Source: Paenarthrobacter aurescens (GTDB taxonomy: Bacteria > Actinomycetota > Actinomycetes > Actinomycetales > Micrococcaceae). From it: a stretch of 64,000 nt of DNA. The translations under genes and the position numbers were made by a program. Within the stretch, counting starts at the first letter, position 1, and each line of letters opens with the position of its first letter. The stretch lies in contig NZ_CP157456.1 in assembly GCF_041549525.1 (NCBI RefSeq), positions 4,291,455-4,355,454 of the forward strand, given 5' to 3'. Of this stretch, positions 8,322-16,562 are shown one piece after another. The notes below the pieces were generated by a model that saw nothing but the letters and a program-made list of their open reading frames with translations, was not told the origin of the DNA and did not search any database.

Positions 8322-9629
8322 CTACGCTGCGGTGCTGAAGAAGTGCTCAATCACCGAGCTTAGGCTCCTCGCATCCGCCACTCCGCACAGCTCGCGCGCA
8401 GAGTGCATGGACAGCAGCGGGATGCCCACATCCACAGTCCGGATCCCCAGCCGCGTGGCAGTCAGAGGCCCAATGGTGGAACCGCAGGGAAGATCGTTGT
8501 TGGAAACGTACTCTTGGTACGGAACGCCGGACTCATCGCATAGCCGTGCCCAGAATGCGGCCCCCGTAGCATCCGTGGCGTAGCGCTGGTTGGCGTTGAT
8601 CTTGAGCAGCGGGCCACCGTTCAGCACCGGTTTGTTGGCGGGATCGTGCTTCTCGGCGTAGTTCGGGTGGACGGCGTGGCCGGCGTCCGCGGAAACACAG
8701 AACGACGCCGCCAACGCCTGCCGCCTTTGGCTCACCGAAGCACCAAGGCCATCGGAGATACGCACCAGGACGTCCTCGAGGATGGGGCCGCAGGCTCCCG
8801 AGCGGGAGTTTGAACCGATCTCTTCATGATCGAACGCCGCTAGGACGGCGATGGGACCCGTTGCCGGAGCAGCCGCTGCGTGGGCAATCAAAGCCACCAG
8901 GCCTGCATGTGTGGAGGACAGATTGTCCAGGCGGCCGGAGGCGAAGAACTCCCCCTTGGCACCGAAAACTGCAGGTTCCTGCGTGTCCGCAATGACGACG
9001 TCGTACCCGCCGATGTCCTCAGCATCAACGGCGGCGCCTTCCACGCGGGAGGCGAGCAGGGCCAGAAGATCCTCACCGGCAGGATCACCCTGACCAAAGA
9101 TGGGATTCATGTGCTGCTGCTTGGACAGGTGCAGCCCGTTGTCGTTGACCCCCCGATCCAGATGAATGGCAAGTTGCGGGAAGCGAAGGAGCGGACCCGT
9201 TGCGGTCAAGTGCTCAGTACCGTCGCGCAGCACCAGTCGGCCGGCCAGTTGCAGCTCGCGGTCCAGCCAGGAGTTCAGCAACGGCCCGCCATAAACCTCG
9301 ACGCCGGCCTGCAGCCAACCGAATTTGCCGGTGGTGGGCTTCGGTTTCAGTTTGAACGACGGAGAGTCCGTGTGCGCACCCAGGATGTTGAAAGCAGTGG
9401 TGGGGCCGGCGCCTTCCGGCGTTACCCACGCTATGAGTGCGCCGTCCCGGATCACGTAAAACTTGCCCGCTCCGCCATCCCAAGGCTGCAGTTCGTCCAA
9501 TCCCGTGAAGCCTGCAGCATCCAATCGCCGCGCGGCCTCGTGGACCGCGTGGAAGCTGGAGGGGGACGCCGACACGTAGGCGCCAAGGTCCTTGATGTGG
9601 TCAATTGCGGCGGAGGCATTCGAAGGCAT
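8322..9629 (-). CDS. M18 family aminopeptidase (aspartyl aminopeptidase-like)
   Basis: A 435-residue di-zinc metallopeptidase of family M18. Metal-ligand motifs are visible: LGAHTDSPSFKLKP (His/Asp), FDHEEIGSNSRSGACGP (Glu pair), SADAGHAVHPNY and, near the C-terminus, LLSMHSARELCGVAD with the last His ligand. The family is cytosolic, often a dodecamer, and releases N-terminal acidic or other residues from peptides. Length is normal. It is monocistronic; its own stop is about 220 bases from the permease start on the same strand. Confidence 0.92.
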   Translation of the reverse strand: MPSNASAAIDHIKDLGAYVSASPSSFHAVHEAARRLDAAGFTGLDELQPWDGGAGKFYVIRDGALIAWVTPEGAGPTTAFNILGAHTDSPSFKLKPKPTTGKFGWLQAGVEVYGGPLLNSWLDRELQLAGRLVLRDGTEHLTATGPLLRFPQLAIHLDRGVNDNGLHLSKQQHMNPIFGQGDPAGEDLLALLASRVEGAAVDAEDIGGYDVVIADTQEPAVFGAKGEFFASGRLDNLSSTHAGLVALIAHAAAAPATGPIAVLAAFDHEEIGSNSRSGACGPILEDVLVRISDGLGASVSQRRQALAASFCVSADAGHAVHPNYAEKHDPANKPVLNGGPLLKINANQRYATDATGAAFWARLCDESGVPYQEYVSNNDLPCGSTIGPLTATRLGIRTVDVGIPLLSMHSARELCGVADARSLSSVIEHFFSTAA

Positions 9630-9666
9630 GCCCCCGAGTCTAGCCCCGCTTTATGTGCCGGCCGGG

Positions 9667-10554
9667 CTAAACAGTCACGTTCAGCGCAGCCGTGTAGCCA
9701 CCAGCCACGGAGCCGGACATAGTCGCCAATTGGTATATTCCCCCGTCGCCCCCAAAGACGTTGTCCGAGGTCAGCGTGGTGTTGGGGAAGTTCCGGGCAC
9801 TGGACTCGTACCCTTGGCTCGCGTAAACCTCCTTGCAGGCAGACTCAGTCAGGGCGATCTGCGAGACGGCGAGGACCTGGCCGGCGGCCGTGGTGTTGCT
9901 CATGGATTCAAATACCTCAAAGTGAATATGTGGCCAGCGGCCGTTGTACGCACCGGGGTAGATGGTGCTGAACGTGAGTTGCCCGTTGGCATCGGCCTCC
10001 TGCACACCACGGAGGTAGTTTTCATTCTCCAGGCCGGAATCGTAGAGCGAGTATTTACCGTCCTGATCGCAATGCCAGGCGTACACAGCGGCGCCGGCCA
10101 ACGGAGCGCAACCGTTGGAATTGTCCAACAGCGTTAACGTAACCGTCAGGGGCACCCCTTCGGCCTTGGTAGTGGACCCGCCAAAGCTGGACCTGATATC
10201 CCGACGAACCACGCCGCTTGCCTCCAGCACATTGGGGCCATTGGAACCGTCCGCCGGATAGGGCCCCAGTGTCTCCTCCGGGATTTCCACTCCGCATTCC
10301 GCGAAGGCGCGGGTCACCGTGCTGGTGGCGGACGCGGAAGGTGATGCGGCCGCCGTCGTGCTCTCCGTAACTGCAGCGGAAGCGCTGGAAGTGCCCGACG
10401 GCGATGCGCCGCCGCCTCCGCCGGTTGGCGTACACGCCGCGAGGGCGGCGGCCGTGCCTGCACCGAACAGGATCCCCAGGCTGCGGCGCCGGCTAAGGAG
10501 GGTGGAGAGATCGAACTCGAGGCCGCGGTCATGGTTGGGGTGTGGAGTAGTCAT
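9667..10554 (-). CDS. Tat-exported lipoprotein, intradiol ring-cleavage dioxygenase-like
   Basis: A 295-residue protein. The chosen start is the ATG at 10554 because it leads straight into a twin-arginine signal (SRRRSLG, residues 21-27) and a lipobox LAAC with Cys41; earlier in-frame starts bury this signal. An Ala/Ser/Thr-rich linker follows to about residue 80. The C-terminal half is an intradiol dioxygenase fold with all four likely Fe(III) ligands: Tyr168 (GKYSLY), Tyr203 (PGAYNGR), His209 and His211 (RWPHIHFEV). Secreted members of this family attack catechols outside the cell. It probably folds with iron in the cytoplasm, is exported by Tat and is anchored on the outer face. Divergent from the 149-aa gene. 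Confidence 0.8.
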   Translation of the reverse strand: MTTPHPNHDRGLEFDLSTLLSRRRSLGILFGAGTAAALAACTPTGGGGGASPSGTSSASAAVTESTTAAASPSASATSTVTRAFAECGVEIPEETLGPYPADGSNGPNVLEASGVVRRDIRSSFGGSTTKAEGVPLTVTLTLLDNSNGCAPLAGAAVYAWHCDQDGKYSLYDSGLENENYLRGVQEADANGQLTFSTIYPGAYNGRWPHIHFEVFESMSNTTAAGQVLAVSQIALTESACKEVYASQGYESSARNFPNTTLTSDNVFGGDGGIYQLATMSGSVAGGYTAALNVTV

Positions 10555-10717
10555 GCATCCATGAAACGCGGCACGCCTATGGGTTGTATATGGGGAAACT
10601 GTGTCCTGGCTTAGAGATTCTTTACCTAGCGTGCAATATAAACATTTCCATATGCTTGTTATGCTCATCACATCATGGCACGATGTCTCGAAGACAACTG
10701 ACGGAAGGGTCGCTGAT

Positions 10718-11167
10718 ATGAACATTGAACTCAAGACGGTGCGCAAGCTCCGCATCCACTGGCCCATTCCCACGGAAACCATGACTCGACTGGCCGCCGG
10801 CGACCTCCAGGCGTTGCACTCCGACGCCGGCATCAGCGTCCTGCTGAATACCCTCCAGGCCACGCCGGAACTGGGCGGTTTCGGCAACTATCACCACGTC
10901 TTCGAATCCTCGGCCGGCTACGAAGGGTTCACTGTGGCGGAAGGGGCCAACCCCACCCTCGGCACTGTGGGCCAGCGGACCATCTCACCCACGTTCGTGT
11001 TCACCACCTACTTTGACGACTCCCTGGATCACGGCACCGTCCAACGCCTTGTTCAACGGATTGTGGACATCCATCCGTGGGAAGTGCCGGTCATTGAAGT
11101 TTCAGGACCACTCAGCGTTTCCAGCAGTGCCGTAGCCGCTCACACCGAATCAAGGATGGCATCATGA
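10718..11167 (+). CDS. unknown 149-aa protein with CutA/NIF3-like C-terminal motif
   Basis: Not recognised as a named family. The start at 10718 is chosen for the GGAAGGG ribosome site 8 bases upstream; the frame is open to 10601. The C-terminal part reads FTTYFDDSLDHGTVQRLVQRIVDIHPWEVPVIEVSG. The H-P-W-E-V-P-V-I-E-V segment resembles the HPYEEP motif of CutA and of the middle domain of NIF3 proteins, so a ferredoxin-like small fold is plausible (inference). Its stop overlaps the next gene's start (ATGA), so it is translationally coupled to the cyclase and probably works in the same pathway. Confidence 0.6.
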   Translation: MNIELKTVRKLRIHWPIPTETMTRLAAGDLQALHSDAGISVLLNTLQATPELGGFGNYHHVFESSAGYEGFTVAEGANPTLGTVGQRTISPTFVFTTYFDDSLDHGTVQRLVQRIVDIHPWEVPVIEVSGPLSVSSSAVAAHTESRMAS

Positions 11168-11904
11168 GCTCTCCGCTGTGGCCGGACCTGGCGCCACTTC
11201 TCCTCAACAGAACATTCACGGACCTGACCCACGCCTTTCATCCAGGCCAGCCGCACTTTCCCGCCTTTCCCAATGAGACCAGGGAAACTCTCTTCGACCT
11301 CGAAAAAGGGGATGGATTTACTGCACACAGGTATTCGATTGTGGGCCAGTGGGGCACCCACGTGGATCCGCCGTCGCACTTTGTCCGCGGCGGGCGGACC
11401 CTTGATCAGCTCCCCGTTGAGGAGATGGTTTTGCCGCTGGTGGTCCTGGACATCAGCAGCCGGGTCTCTGCCGATCCGGACGCTACACCCCGTCTCAACG
11501 ACGTCCTCGAGTGGGAATCGCGCAACGGAGAAATCCCGGCGGGTTCATTCGTGGCCCTTCGCACCGGGTGGAGCCGCAGGTGGCCGGATTCCGCAGCCAT
11601 GGCCAACCGCGACGACGCCGGAATAAGCCACACCCCGGGATGGTCCCGCGAAGTGTTGGAGTACTTGATCGAAAAACGCGAAGTCACTGCCGTTGGGCAC
11701 GAACAAACGGACACGGACCCAGGCATGGCCACCTCGCGGAACGATTTCAGCCTGGAAAGCTACGTTCTGGCACAGGACAAATGGCAGATCGAGCTGATGG
11801 CCAATCTGGAGCACGTTCCCGAGTCCGGAGCTGCGCTGATGGCAACATGGGCCAAGCCGTTGGAGGGCAGCGGCTTTCCGGCACGGGTCTTCTCCATCCA
11901 CTAG
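11164..11904 (+). CDS. cyclase family metal-dependent hydrolase (kynurenine formamidase/isatin hydrolase-like)
   Basis: A 246-residue member of the cyclase fold (PF04199). The metal-binding motif GQWGTHVDPPSHF (H-x-G-T-H-x-D-x-P-x-H pattern) is at about residues 61-73, and a second conserved patch, VGHEQTDTDPG, lies late in the protein. These enzymes hydrolyse cyclic or N-formyl amides, for example N-formylkynurenine or isatin. The substrate is unknown, but neighbours (a dioxygenase-like lipoprotein, IclR regulators, an amino-acid permease) point to aromatic or nitrogen-compound breakdown. Overlaps the upstream gene by 4 bases. Confidence 0.8.
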   Translation: MSSPLWPDLAPLLLNRTFTDLTHAFHPGQPHFPAFPNETRETLFDLEKGDGFTAHRYSIVGQWGTHVDPPSHFVRGGRTLDQLPVEEMVLPLVVLDISSRVSADPDATPRLNDVLEWESRNGEIPAGSFVALRTGWSRRWPDSAAMANRDDAGISHTPGWSREVLEYLIEKREVTAVGHEQTDTDPGMATSRNDFSLESYVLAQDKWQIELMANLEHVPESGAALMATWAKPLEGSGFPARVFSIH

Positions 11905-11940
11905 GCCTGCATGGCACCAACGGGTGGCTAGAATCGACCC

Positions 11941-12711
11941 ATGTCAAAGACCTCCAGCATGGGCCGCGGAATGCTGGCCCTCCTTGCCGTCGGGGAGCGT
12001 CACGCAGAAAATTTCGACGGCGGCACGGTGGCGGACATTTCCGCCAGGCTGGGCAAAGACCGCAGTCAAGTCTCCCGAAGCCTGAAAGGGGCCCAGCAGG
12101 AAGGTTTCCTGAGGCGGACCGGGCAGCGTGAGTACAGCCTGGACTGGTCAATCCTGACGGACGCTCAACTGGTGACTGAGCAGCGGCTGAAGACCGATGG
12201 CCTCACTGCTTTGGAGGGTTTGGCCTCCGAAACCAACGAGGCCTGCTTCCTGGGGGTGCTCAGCGGAAACAGCACCGTGACGATCGGGGAGCAGGTACCC
12301 GATAGCGCCAATCTTGTGGGTTCCTGGCTGGGCCGCCCCTACCCCGCCTACTGCAGCGATGCCGGCCAAGCACTCCTCTGGGATGCTTCGGACGAGGAGA
12401 TCCGCAAGATCCTGGGTGACGTTGAATTCATCAACCACGGACCCAACACCCCGGTTTCAGTGGAAGATTTTCTGGACCGGCTCAACAGGGCGCGGGCGCG
12501 CGGATACTCAATAGTGGATGAGGAAGCCGAACCCGGGCTCTACTCCTTGGCAGCGCCCATCAGGGACTTTAAGGGAGAAGTTGCAGCCGCCCTGCAGATT
12601 GTTGGCCCCAAGGCCAGGATTGACCCCCAGCGGGAGGCATTTGCCGTAGCTCTGGGCTCATGGCGAGAGTGGCTGGAGGCCCAAGTGGGCGGGCGACCCC
12701 AGGCGCAGTGA
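11941..12711 (+). CDS. IclR family transcriptional regulator
   Basis: A 256-residue regulator. The N-terminal winged helix-turn-helix is about residues 8-70 (GTVADISARLGKDRSQVSRSLKGAQQEGFLRRTG). The effector-binding IclR domain covers about 85-250 (GSWLGRPYPAYCSDAGQALLWDASDEEI ... RGYSIVDEEAEPGLYSLAAPI). It follows the cyclase gene by 36 bases on the same strand and so may be cotranscribed with it and regulate the cassette. Its last 54 bases overlap, tail to tail, the end of a second IclR gene on the other strand. Confidence 0.9.
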   Translation: MSKTSSMGRGMLALLAVGERHAENFDGGTVADISARLGKDRSQVSRSLKGAQQEGFLRRTGQREYSLDWSILTDAQLVTEQRLKTDGLTALEGLASETNEACFLGVLSGNSTVTIGEQVPDSANLVGSWLGRPYPAYCSDAGQALLWDASDEEIRKILGDVEFINHGPNTPVSVEDFLDRLNRARARGYSIVDEEAEPGLYSLAAPIRDFKGEVAAALQIVGPKARIDPQREAFAVALGSWREWLEAQVGGRPQAQ

Positions 12712-13443
12712 CGTTGCGTGGAGAACCGCGGCAATCTCCGGGGCAGACTCCTCAAGGCTTGACCGGCTTCCCAGGACGCTGAGGGCCGCCACAATCCCGC
12801 CGCCAGCCTCGCGCACAGGAACAGCCAACTCCCAAACACCGTGCTCGAACTCTTCGGCAGCCAACACAAAGCCCTGGCGACGGTCGCGTTCCATGAATTC
12901 AGCCACCTCCGCGGCCGAATGCGCGGCAGCCGGACCGCCGACGCCGATGAAGTTGACGTCGGCCAGCAGCGACTCAATGTCAGCGGCGGAAGAATCCCAC
13001 AACAGCGCCCTGCCCGAGCCCGTGCACCACACCGGCGTCACCATGCCCGGCTTGGCGAATCCGCCCAGCACTGAGTTGTTGGTTGACGAGCGCACCAAGA
13101 GAACCCGGACGCCGTCGAGCACTGAAAGCCGGGCCCTCAGCCCGAAGGCTGACACCAGCTCCTCCAACTCCGCGCGTGACTGACGCACCCATCCCGCGTT
13201 GAGTGAGGCAGCCAGAGCGAAAAACCGCGGCCCGGTACGGAAGGGCCCCCGGTCCACACGCTCGAGCAGGCCCAGATCACACAGTTCCTGAGCCAGGCGG
13301 GACACTCGGCTTTGCTCCATGTCCAACTCGGCGGCCAGCTGCGAAACTCCCAGAAGTTGACGGCCCTGCTTCTCACGGTCCGTTACCAAGCGAACAAGAC
13401 GAAGGCCCTGAGATAGGGACGACGCCTCAGGTGACATATCCAC
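12658..13443 (-). CDS. IclR family transcriptional regulator
   Basis: A 261-residue regulator with N-terminal winged HTH (LGVSQLAAELDMEQSRVSRLAQELCDLGLLERVD) and a C-terminal IclR effector domain (WCTGSGRALLWDSSAADIESLLADV ... RQGFVLAAEEFEHGVWELAVPV). It resembles the convergent IclR protein in layout, suggesting an old duplication, but the two are clearly diverged. It lies downstream of an amino-acid permease on the same strand, 133 bases from its stop with a terminator between, so it probably has its own promoter and may control that permease. Confidence 0.9.
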   Translation of the reverse strand: MDMSPEASSLSQGLRLVRLVTDREKQGRQLLGVSQLAAELDMEQSRVSRLAQELCDLGLLERVDRGPFRTGPRFFALAASLNAGWVRQSRAELEELVSAFGLRARLSVLDGVRVLLVRSSTNNSVLGGFAKPGMVTPVWCTGSGRALLWDSSAADIESLLADVNFIGVGGPAAAHSAAEVAEFMERDRRQGFVLAAEEFEHGVWELAVPVREAGGGIVAALSVLGSRSSLEESAPEIAAVLHATSLRLGSPAHLGLQPLSP

Positions 13444-13525
13444 GGATCCGCTCCTTCCACCAAGCGCTCACGCAATTCTCACATGCCGGCGTGAGCGCAG
13501 GTCATCAGGGAGTCCTGACACAGCA

Positions 13526-13562
13526 AGTTCCGCGGCCGGACAGCAAGCCCGGCCGCGGAACT
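13526..13562 (-). terminator. terminator-like hairpin after the second permease
   Basis: Fourteen-base perfect GC-rich arms (13526-13539 and 13549-13562, AGTTCCGCGGCCGG and complement) with a 9-base loop, 14 bases after the permease stop at 13577. The T-run is weak on either strand. Confidence 0.7.
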
Positions 13563-13576
13563 GATGGAAGCCCGGA

Positions 13577-15019
13577 TCAGAGCTGGTTGGCTGCCGCAGA
13601 CTTCCTGCCATACCGGAAGTGGAAGTACAGGTAACAGGCCGCCACAAAAGGAACACCGAAGTACAGTGCAGCAATCTGGGATGGGTCCAGGGCTATGCCA
13701 ACGAGGGAGACCAGACAGAGCACAAAGGCCAGGATAGGCACCAAAGGATAGAGCGGTGCTTTGTAGGCAAGATCCGCCACCCGCCCGCCATTGCGGACGA
13801 ATGCCCTGCGATGGAAGAAGTGGGATGCGGTGATGGACATCCACACACCCACCACGGCAAAACCTGCGATCGAAACGAGGGCCAGATACACAATCTCCGG
13901 TGCGGCCACACTGCTGACCAACGATGCCAAGCCGCCAACCATGCTCACGGAAAGGGCTATCAGGGGTATCCCCCGCCGGGTGAGTCGCCTGAAGGCCTTG
14001 GGCGCGTGCCCTTCGTCAGCCAATGAATAGAGCATGCGTGCGCACGAGAACAAACCGCTGTTTCCGGCGGACAGAAGCGCTGTGATGATGACGAAGTTCA
14101 TGATGTCAGCTGCGAACGGGATACCTACGGAAGCAAAGACCGTGACGAAAGGGCTCTCGTCCAAACCCACCTGATCAAACGGTACGGTTGCGGCGATCAC
14201 GGCGATGGCACCCACAAAGAAGATCAGGAGCCGGATCACCGTGCTGCGCATGGCCTTGGGGATGCTCCGGGCGGGATCCTTGGTTTCTCCGGCTGCCACA
14301 CCAATAAGTTCCGAGCCGGAGAAGGCATAGAACACTGCCAGCGCCGTCACCAGGACGCCGGAGAATCCATGAGGGAACAGCCCGTCCGGAGTATTGAAGT
14401 TCTCAAAGAGGAACGGGTGGCTGGTGGATTCGGACATGGGGTGGAAGCCAAAGAGGGCGGCCCCGCCAAAGATGATCAGGGCGATGATGGCCCCCACCTT
14501 GACTATGGAGAACCAGAACTCGGATTCTCCGAAGAACTTGGAGGAAAAGGCGTTGAAGGCGAACAACATGGCAGCGAAGACGAGGCACCACACCCACACT
14601 TCAACATCCGGAAACCACCGCTGCATGAGCAATCCGGAGGCTGTGAACTCAGATCCGATTGCTACAGCCCAACAGAGCCAATAAAGCCAGGCCGTGGTAA
14701 AGCCGGTTGCCGGACCGATGGAGCGGGAAGCGTAGATGTGAAAAGCGCCGGACACAGGGTAGGCAATGGCCAGTTCACCGAGGCAGGCCATCACCAGGTA
14801 GACCACAAAGGCGCCCACCAGATAGGCAAGGACTGCTCCGAGCGGGCCTGCTTGGGAGATGGTGTAGCCGGAGCTGAGGAAGAGCCCTGAACCGATCACC
14901 CCGCCCATCGCGATCATGATCAGGTGCCGAGGGCCCATTGACCGGCGCAGCCCGGATTCTGCGGCGATGGGTAGGGCGTCCGAGGGGTGGTCCAGTTTGA
15001 GCGGTGCGGAAGATTCCAT
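13577..15019 (-). CDS. amino acid permease (APC superfamily, AAT subfamily)
   Basis: A 480-residue twelve-helix transporter with the family start LRRSMGPRHLIMIAMGGVIGSGLF and the TM6-7 motif YAFSGSELIGVAAGETKDPA. Charged cytosolic tails flank the membrane part. It is related to, but clearly different from, the permease at 6695-8101. It probably imports an amino acid or aromatic amine for the adjacent cyclase/dioxygenase-like cassette; this link is inferred from position only. A 32-bp imperfect palindrome lies about 105 bases upstream of its start. Confidence 0.85.
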   Translation of the reverse strand: MESSAPLKLDHPSDALPIAAESGLRRSMGPRHLIMIAMGGVIGSGLFLSSGYTISQAGPLGAVLAYLVGAFVVYLVMACLGELAIAYPVSGAFHIYASRSIGPATGFTTAWLYWLCWAVAIGSEFTASGLLMQRWFPDVEVWVWCLVFAAMLFAFNAFSSKFFGESEFWFSIVKVGAIIALIIFGGAALFGFHPMSESTSHPFLFENFNTPDGLFPHGFSGVLVTALAVFYAFSGSELIGVAAGETKDPARSIPKAMRSTVIRLLIFFVGAIAVIAATVPFDQVGLDESPFVTVFASVGIPFAADIMNFVIITALLSAGNSGLFSCARMLYSLADEGHAPKAFRRLTRRGIPLIALSVSMVGGLASLVSSVAAPEIVYLALVSIAGFAVVGVWMSITASHFFHRRAFVRNGGRVADLAYKAPLYPLVPILAFVLCLVSLVGIALDPSQIAALYFGVPFVAACYLYFHFRYGRKSAAANQL

Positions 15020-15123
15020 GTCTTGTCTCCGTTACGTGACAAATGCGAACGGTACGCCGCGGCTGCTGGAGGGAACCACGGCGCTTGTAGTGACGAAGGT
15101 AACACAGGATTCGCACTTTGTGA

Positions 15124-15155
15124 GCGTTAAATGCATTTATGAATGCATATAACGC
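15124..15155. promoter_or_regulatory. 32-bp imperfect palindrome upstream of permease (candidate operator)
   Basis: Outer arms GCGTTA (15124-15129) and TAACGC (15150-15155) enclose two ATGCAT hexamers (15131-15136 and 15143-15148), giving dyad symmetry over 32 bases. It is AT-rich against a GC-rich background and lies upstream of the permease start at 15019. A binding site for one of the adjacent IclR proteins is plausible. Confidence 0.5.
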
Positions 15156-15175
15156 ACACCTCGCTGAAGCCGGTT

Positions 15176-15709
15176 TCAGTCCCTCCCATCCTGCGCGAGA
15201 ACCCGCTTGAGTTCTTTCCGGGCCCTGGAATAGCGGGTCCGGGACGCTGTAGGCGAGAGTCCAAGGATCTTCCCAGCCTCGGCCACCCCGAACCCGTCCC
15301 AGATGATCAACATGACGAGTTCCCTGTCCATAGGACGAAGCCGGGAAAGCGCTCCGGAGATTGCGTCATCCTGATGATCGGGCGCCTGCGGCTCATGAAC
15401 CAGCCCCTGACGCAGCTTCTCGGACAATGCTCCCCGGCGGATTTTTCCCCGCCGGTAATTGGCCAGCACGCCTTTGGCCACACCAAAGCTCCAGGCCCGG
15501 ATTTCTGCAGGCTCCGCGGGCAAGCGGTCACGTTGCCGCCACAGGACCATGAGTAACTCAGAAACACAATCGGCTGCATCCTCCGCAGGGTCAACCCGGC
15601 GCACGAAGTAGGCCATGAGCGCCGGAGTCAGGGTGCGGACACAGTCCTCGAATCGGTCTTCCACGGCCACCGGCATTGCAATGTCCTCGCGGGCAGGGAA
15701 CGGAGTCAC
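15176..15709 (-). CDS. sigma-70 family RNA polymerase sigma factor (ECF-like)
   Basis: A 177-residue sigma factor with only regions 2 and 4. Region 2 is about residues 28-90 (YFVRRVDPAEDAADCVSELLMVLWRQRDRLP). Region 4 is about 118-172 (LSRLRPMDRELVMLIIWDGFGVAEAGKILGLSPTASRTRYSRARKELKR), the promoter -35 reading HTH. The GTG at 15709 overlaps the previous stop (GTGA). An ATG 11 codons later (15676), with GAGGAC just upstream, is an equally good start. It directs a small regulon, probably including its own operon. Confidence 0.85.
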   Translation of the reverse strand: MTPFPAREDIAMPVAVEDRFEDCVRTLTPALMAYFVRRVDPAEDAADCVSELLMVLWRQRDRLPAEPAEIRAWSFGVAKGVLANYRRGKIRRGALSEKLRQGLVHEPQAPDHQDDAISGALSRLRPMDRELVMLIIWDGFGVAEAGKILGLSPTASRTRYSRARKELKRVLAQDGRD

Positions 15710-16470
15710 TGCTTCAGACCTTTGATCAAGTCCAGGCAGCCCAAAGTCCGGTGGTACTCCTCAACGGTTTCAGCATCACCTGATTCGGCAGCCGCAACGG
15801 AGACTTTCATTCGTACCACCACGCCACCTCCGTCAGTGGCTACCGTGGCAGGCCAACTGAGTGACTTCTGGAGAACGGAAACCGCGGCGACTTGTCCTGG
15901 CTGATCGCCTTCGGAGTGCCGGTCCAGCCATTCCTCTTCCCAAAGGCACCGGACCACCCACTCATACCGGACAGTTGGCGCTATGTCCTGGGTGATAGTG
16001 CCGCTGCCCTGATTATTCTCCTGATACATCTCTGCTTCCTTCAGGGCAGAAGCATCCTTGAGCCGCTCTTCGTCATAGCCCGGAGGCAACGGCAGCGAAC
16101 CGTACTTGGTTTTGGCGAAGCGCGCGTAGTCAGAAGCAAGCGGGTTGATCCATCGTGAATCCGGGATGTCCAGGTTCCCGGTGGTGCCATCCCCGCTTGA
16201 TGAAGGAACGGGTGGCGCGTTCTCCACTTCTTCGGTTACGAACCCCATGAACTGCGCTACGGCCGGGGAAGCCACTCCCGCGCCGGCCACAGCTACGGCC
16301 CCGGCCACCAGCAGCGAAATCCACCTCCGCCGCCCCTTGTTCATCGACTGACCCTCATCTGCGGCCCGTAAATGCCTTAGGACGTTGTGGGCTGTCTCGG
16401 GCTCAAAAGCCCACTTGTTTGCTGGATCTGCCCGGCGCAGCTGCGCATCCAGTTGCTCATCGTCCATCAT
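15706..16470 (-). CDS. single-TM protein cotranscribed with sigma factor (possible anti-sigma or sensor)
   Basis: A 254-residue protein. An N-terminal cytosolic part (residues 1-48) carries a short helix motif AHNVLRHLRAADEG. One TM helix follows at about 49-72 (WISLLVAGAVAVAGAGVASP), then about 180 extracytoplasmic residues with no recognised domain. It has no zinc-binding H-C-C motif, so it is not a ZAS-type anti-sigma. It precedes the sigma gene and overlaps it by 4 bases, so the two are translationally coupled. An anti-sigma or sensor role is inferred from this coupling only. Confidence 0.6.
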   Translation of the reverse strand: MMDDEQLDAQLRRADPANKWAFEPETAHNVLRHLRAADEGQSMNKGRRRWISLLVAGAVAVAGAGVASPAVAQFMGFVTEEVENAPPVPSSSGDGTTGNLDIPDSRWINPLASDYARFAKTKYGSLPLPPGYDEERLKDASALKEAEMYQENNQGSGTITQDIAPTVRYEWVVRCLWEEEWLDRHSEGDQPGQVAAVSVLQKSLSWPATVATDGGGVVVRMKVSVAAAESGDAETVEEYHRTLGCLDLIKGLKQ

Positions 16471-16562
16471 TCGCCCAACAGTGCGTTCCCGTCCCTAACA
16501 CCCAATACATGTCCGGACAGGCAGCAAACGTGGCAAGGAAATAAGGACGGGTTGGTTCAGCG

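Noticed and set aside
10585..10665. Inverted repeat-like TATATGGGGAAA and TTTCCATATG between the dioxygenase-like gene and the 149-aa gene
   Set aside because: The arms are imperfect and about 55 bases apart; too weak to call an operator.
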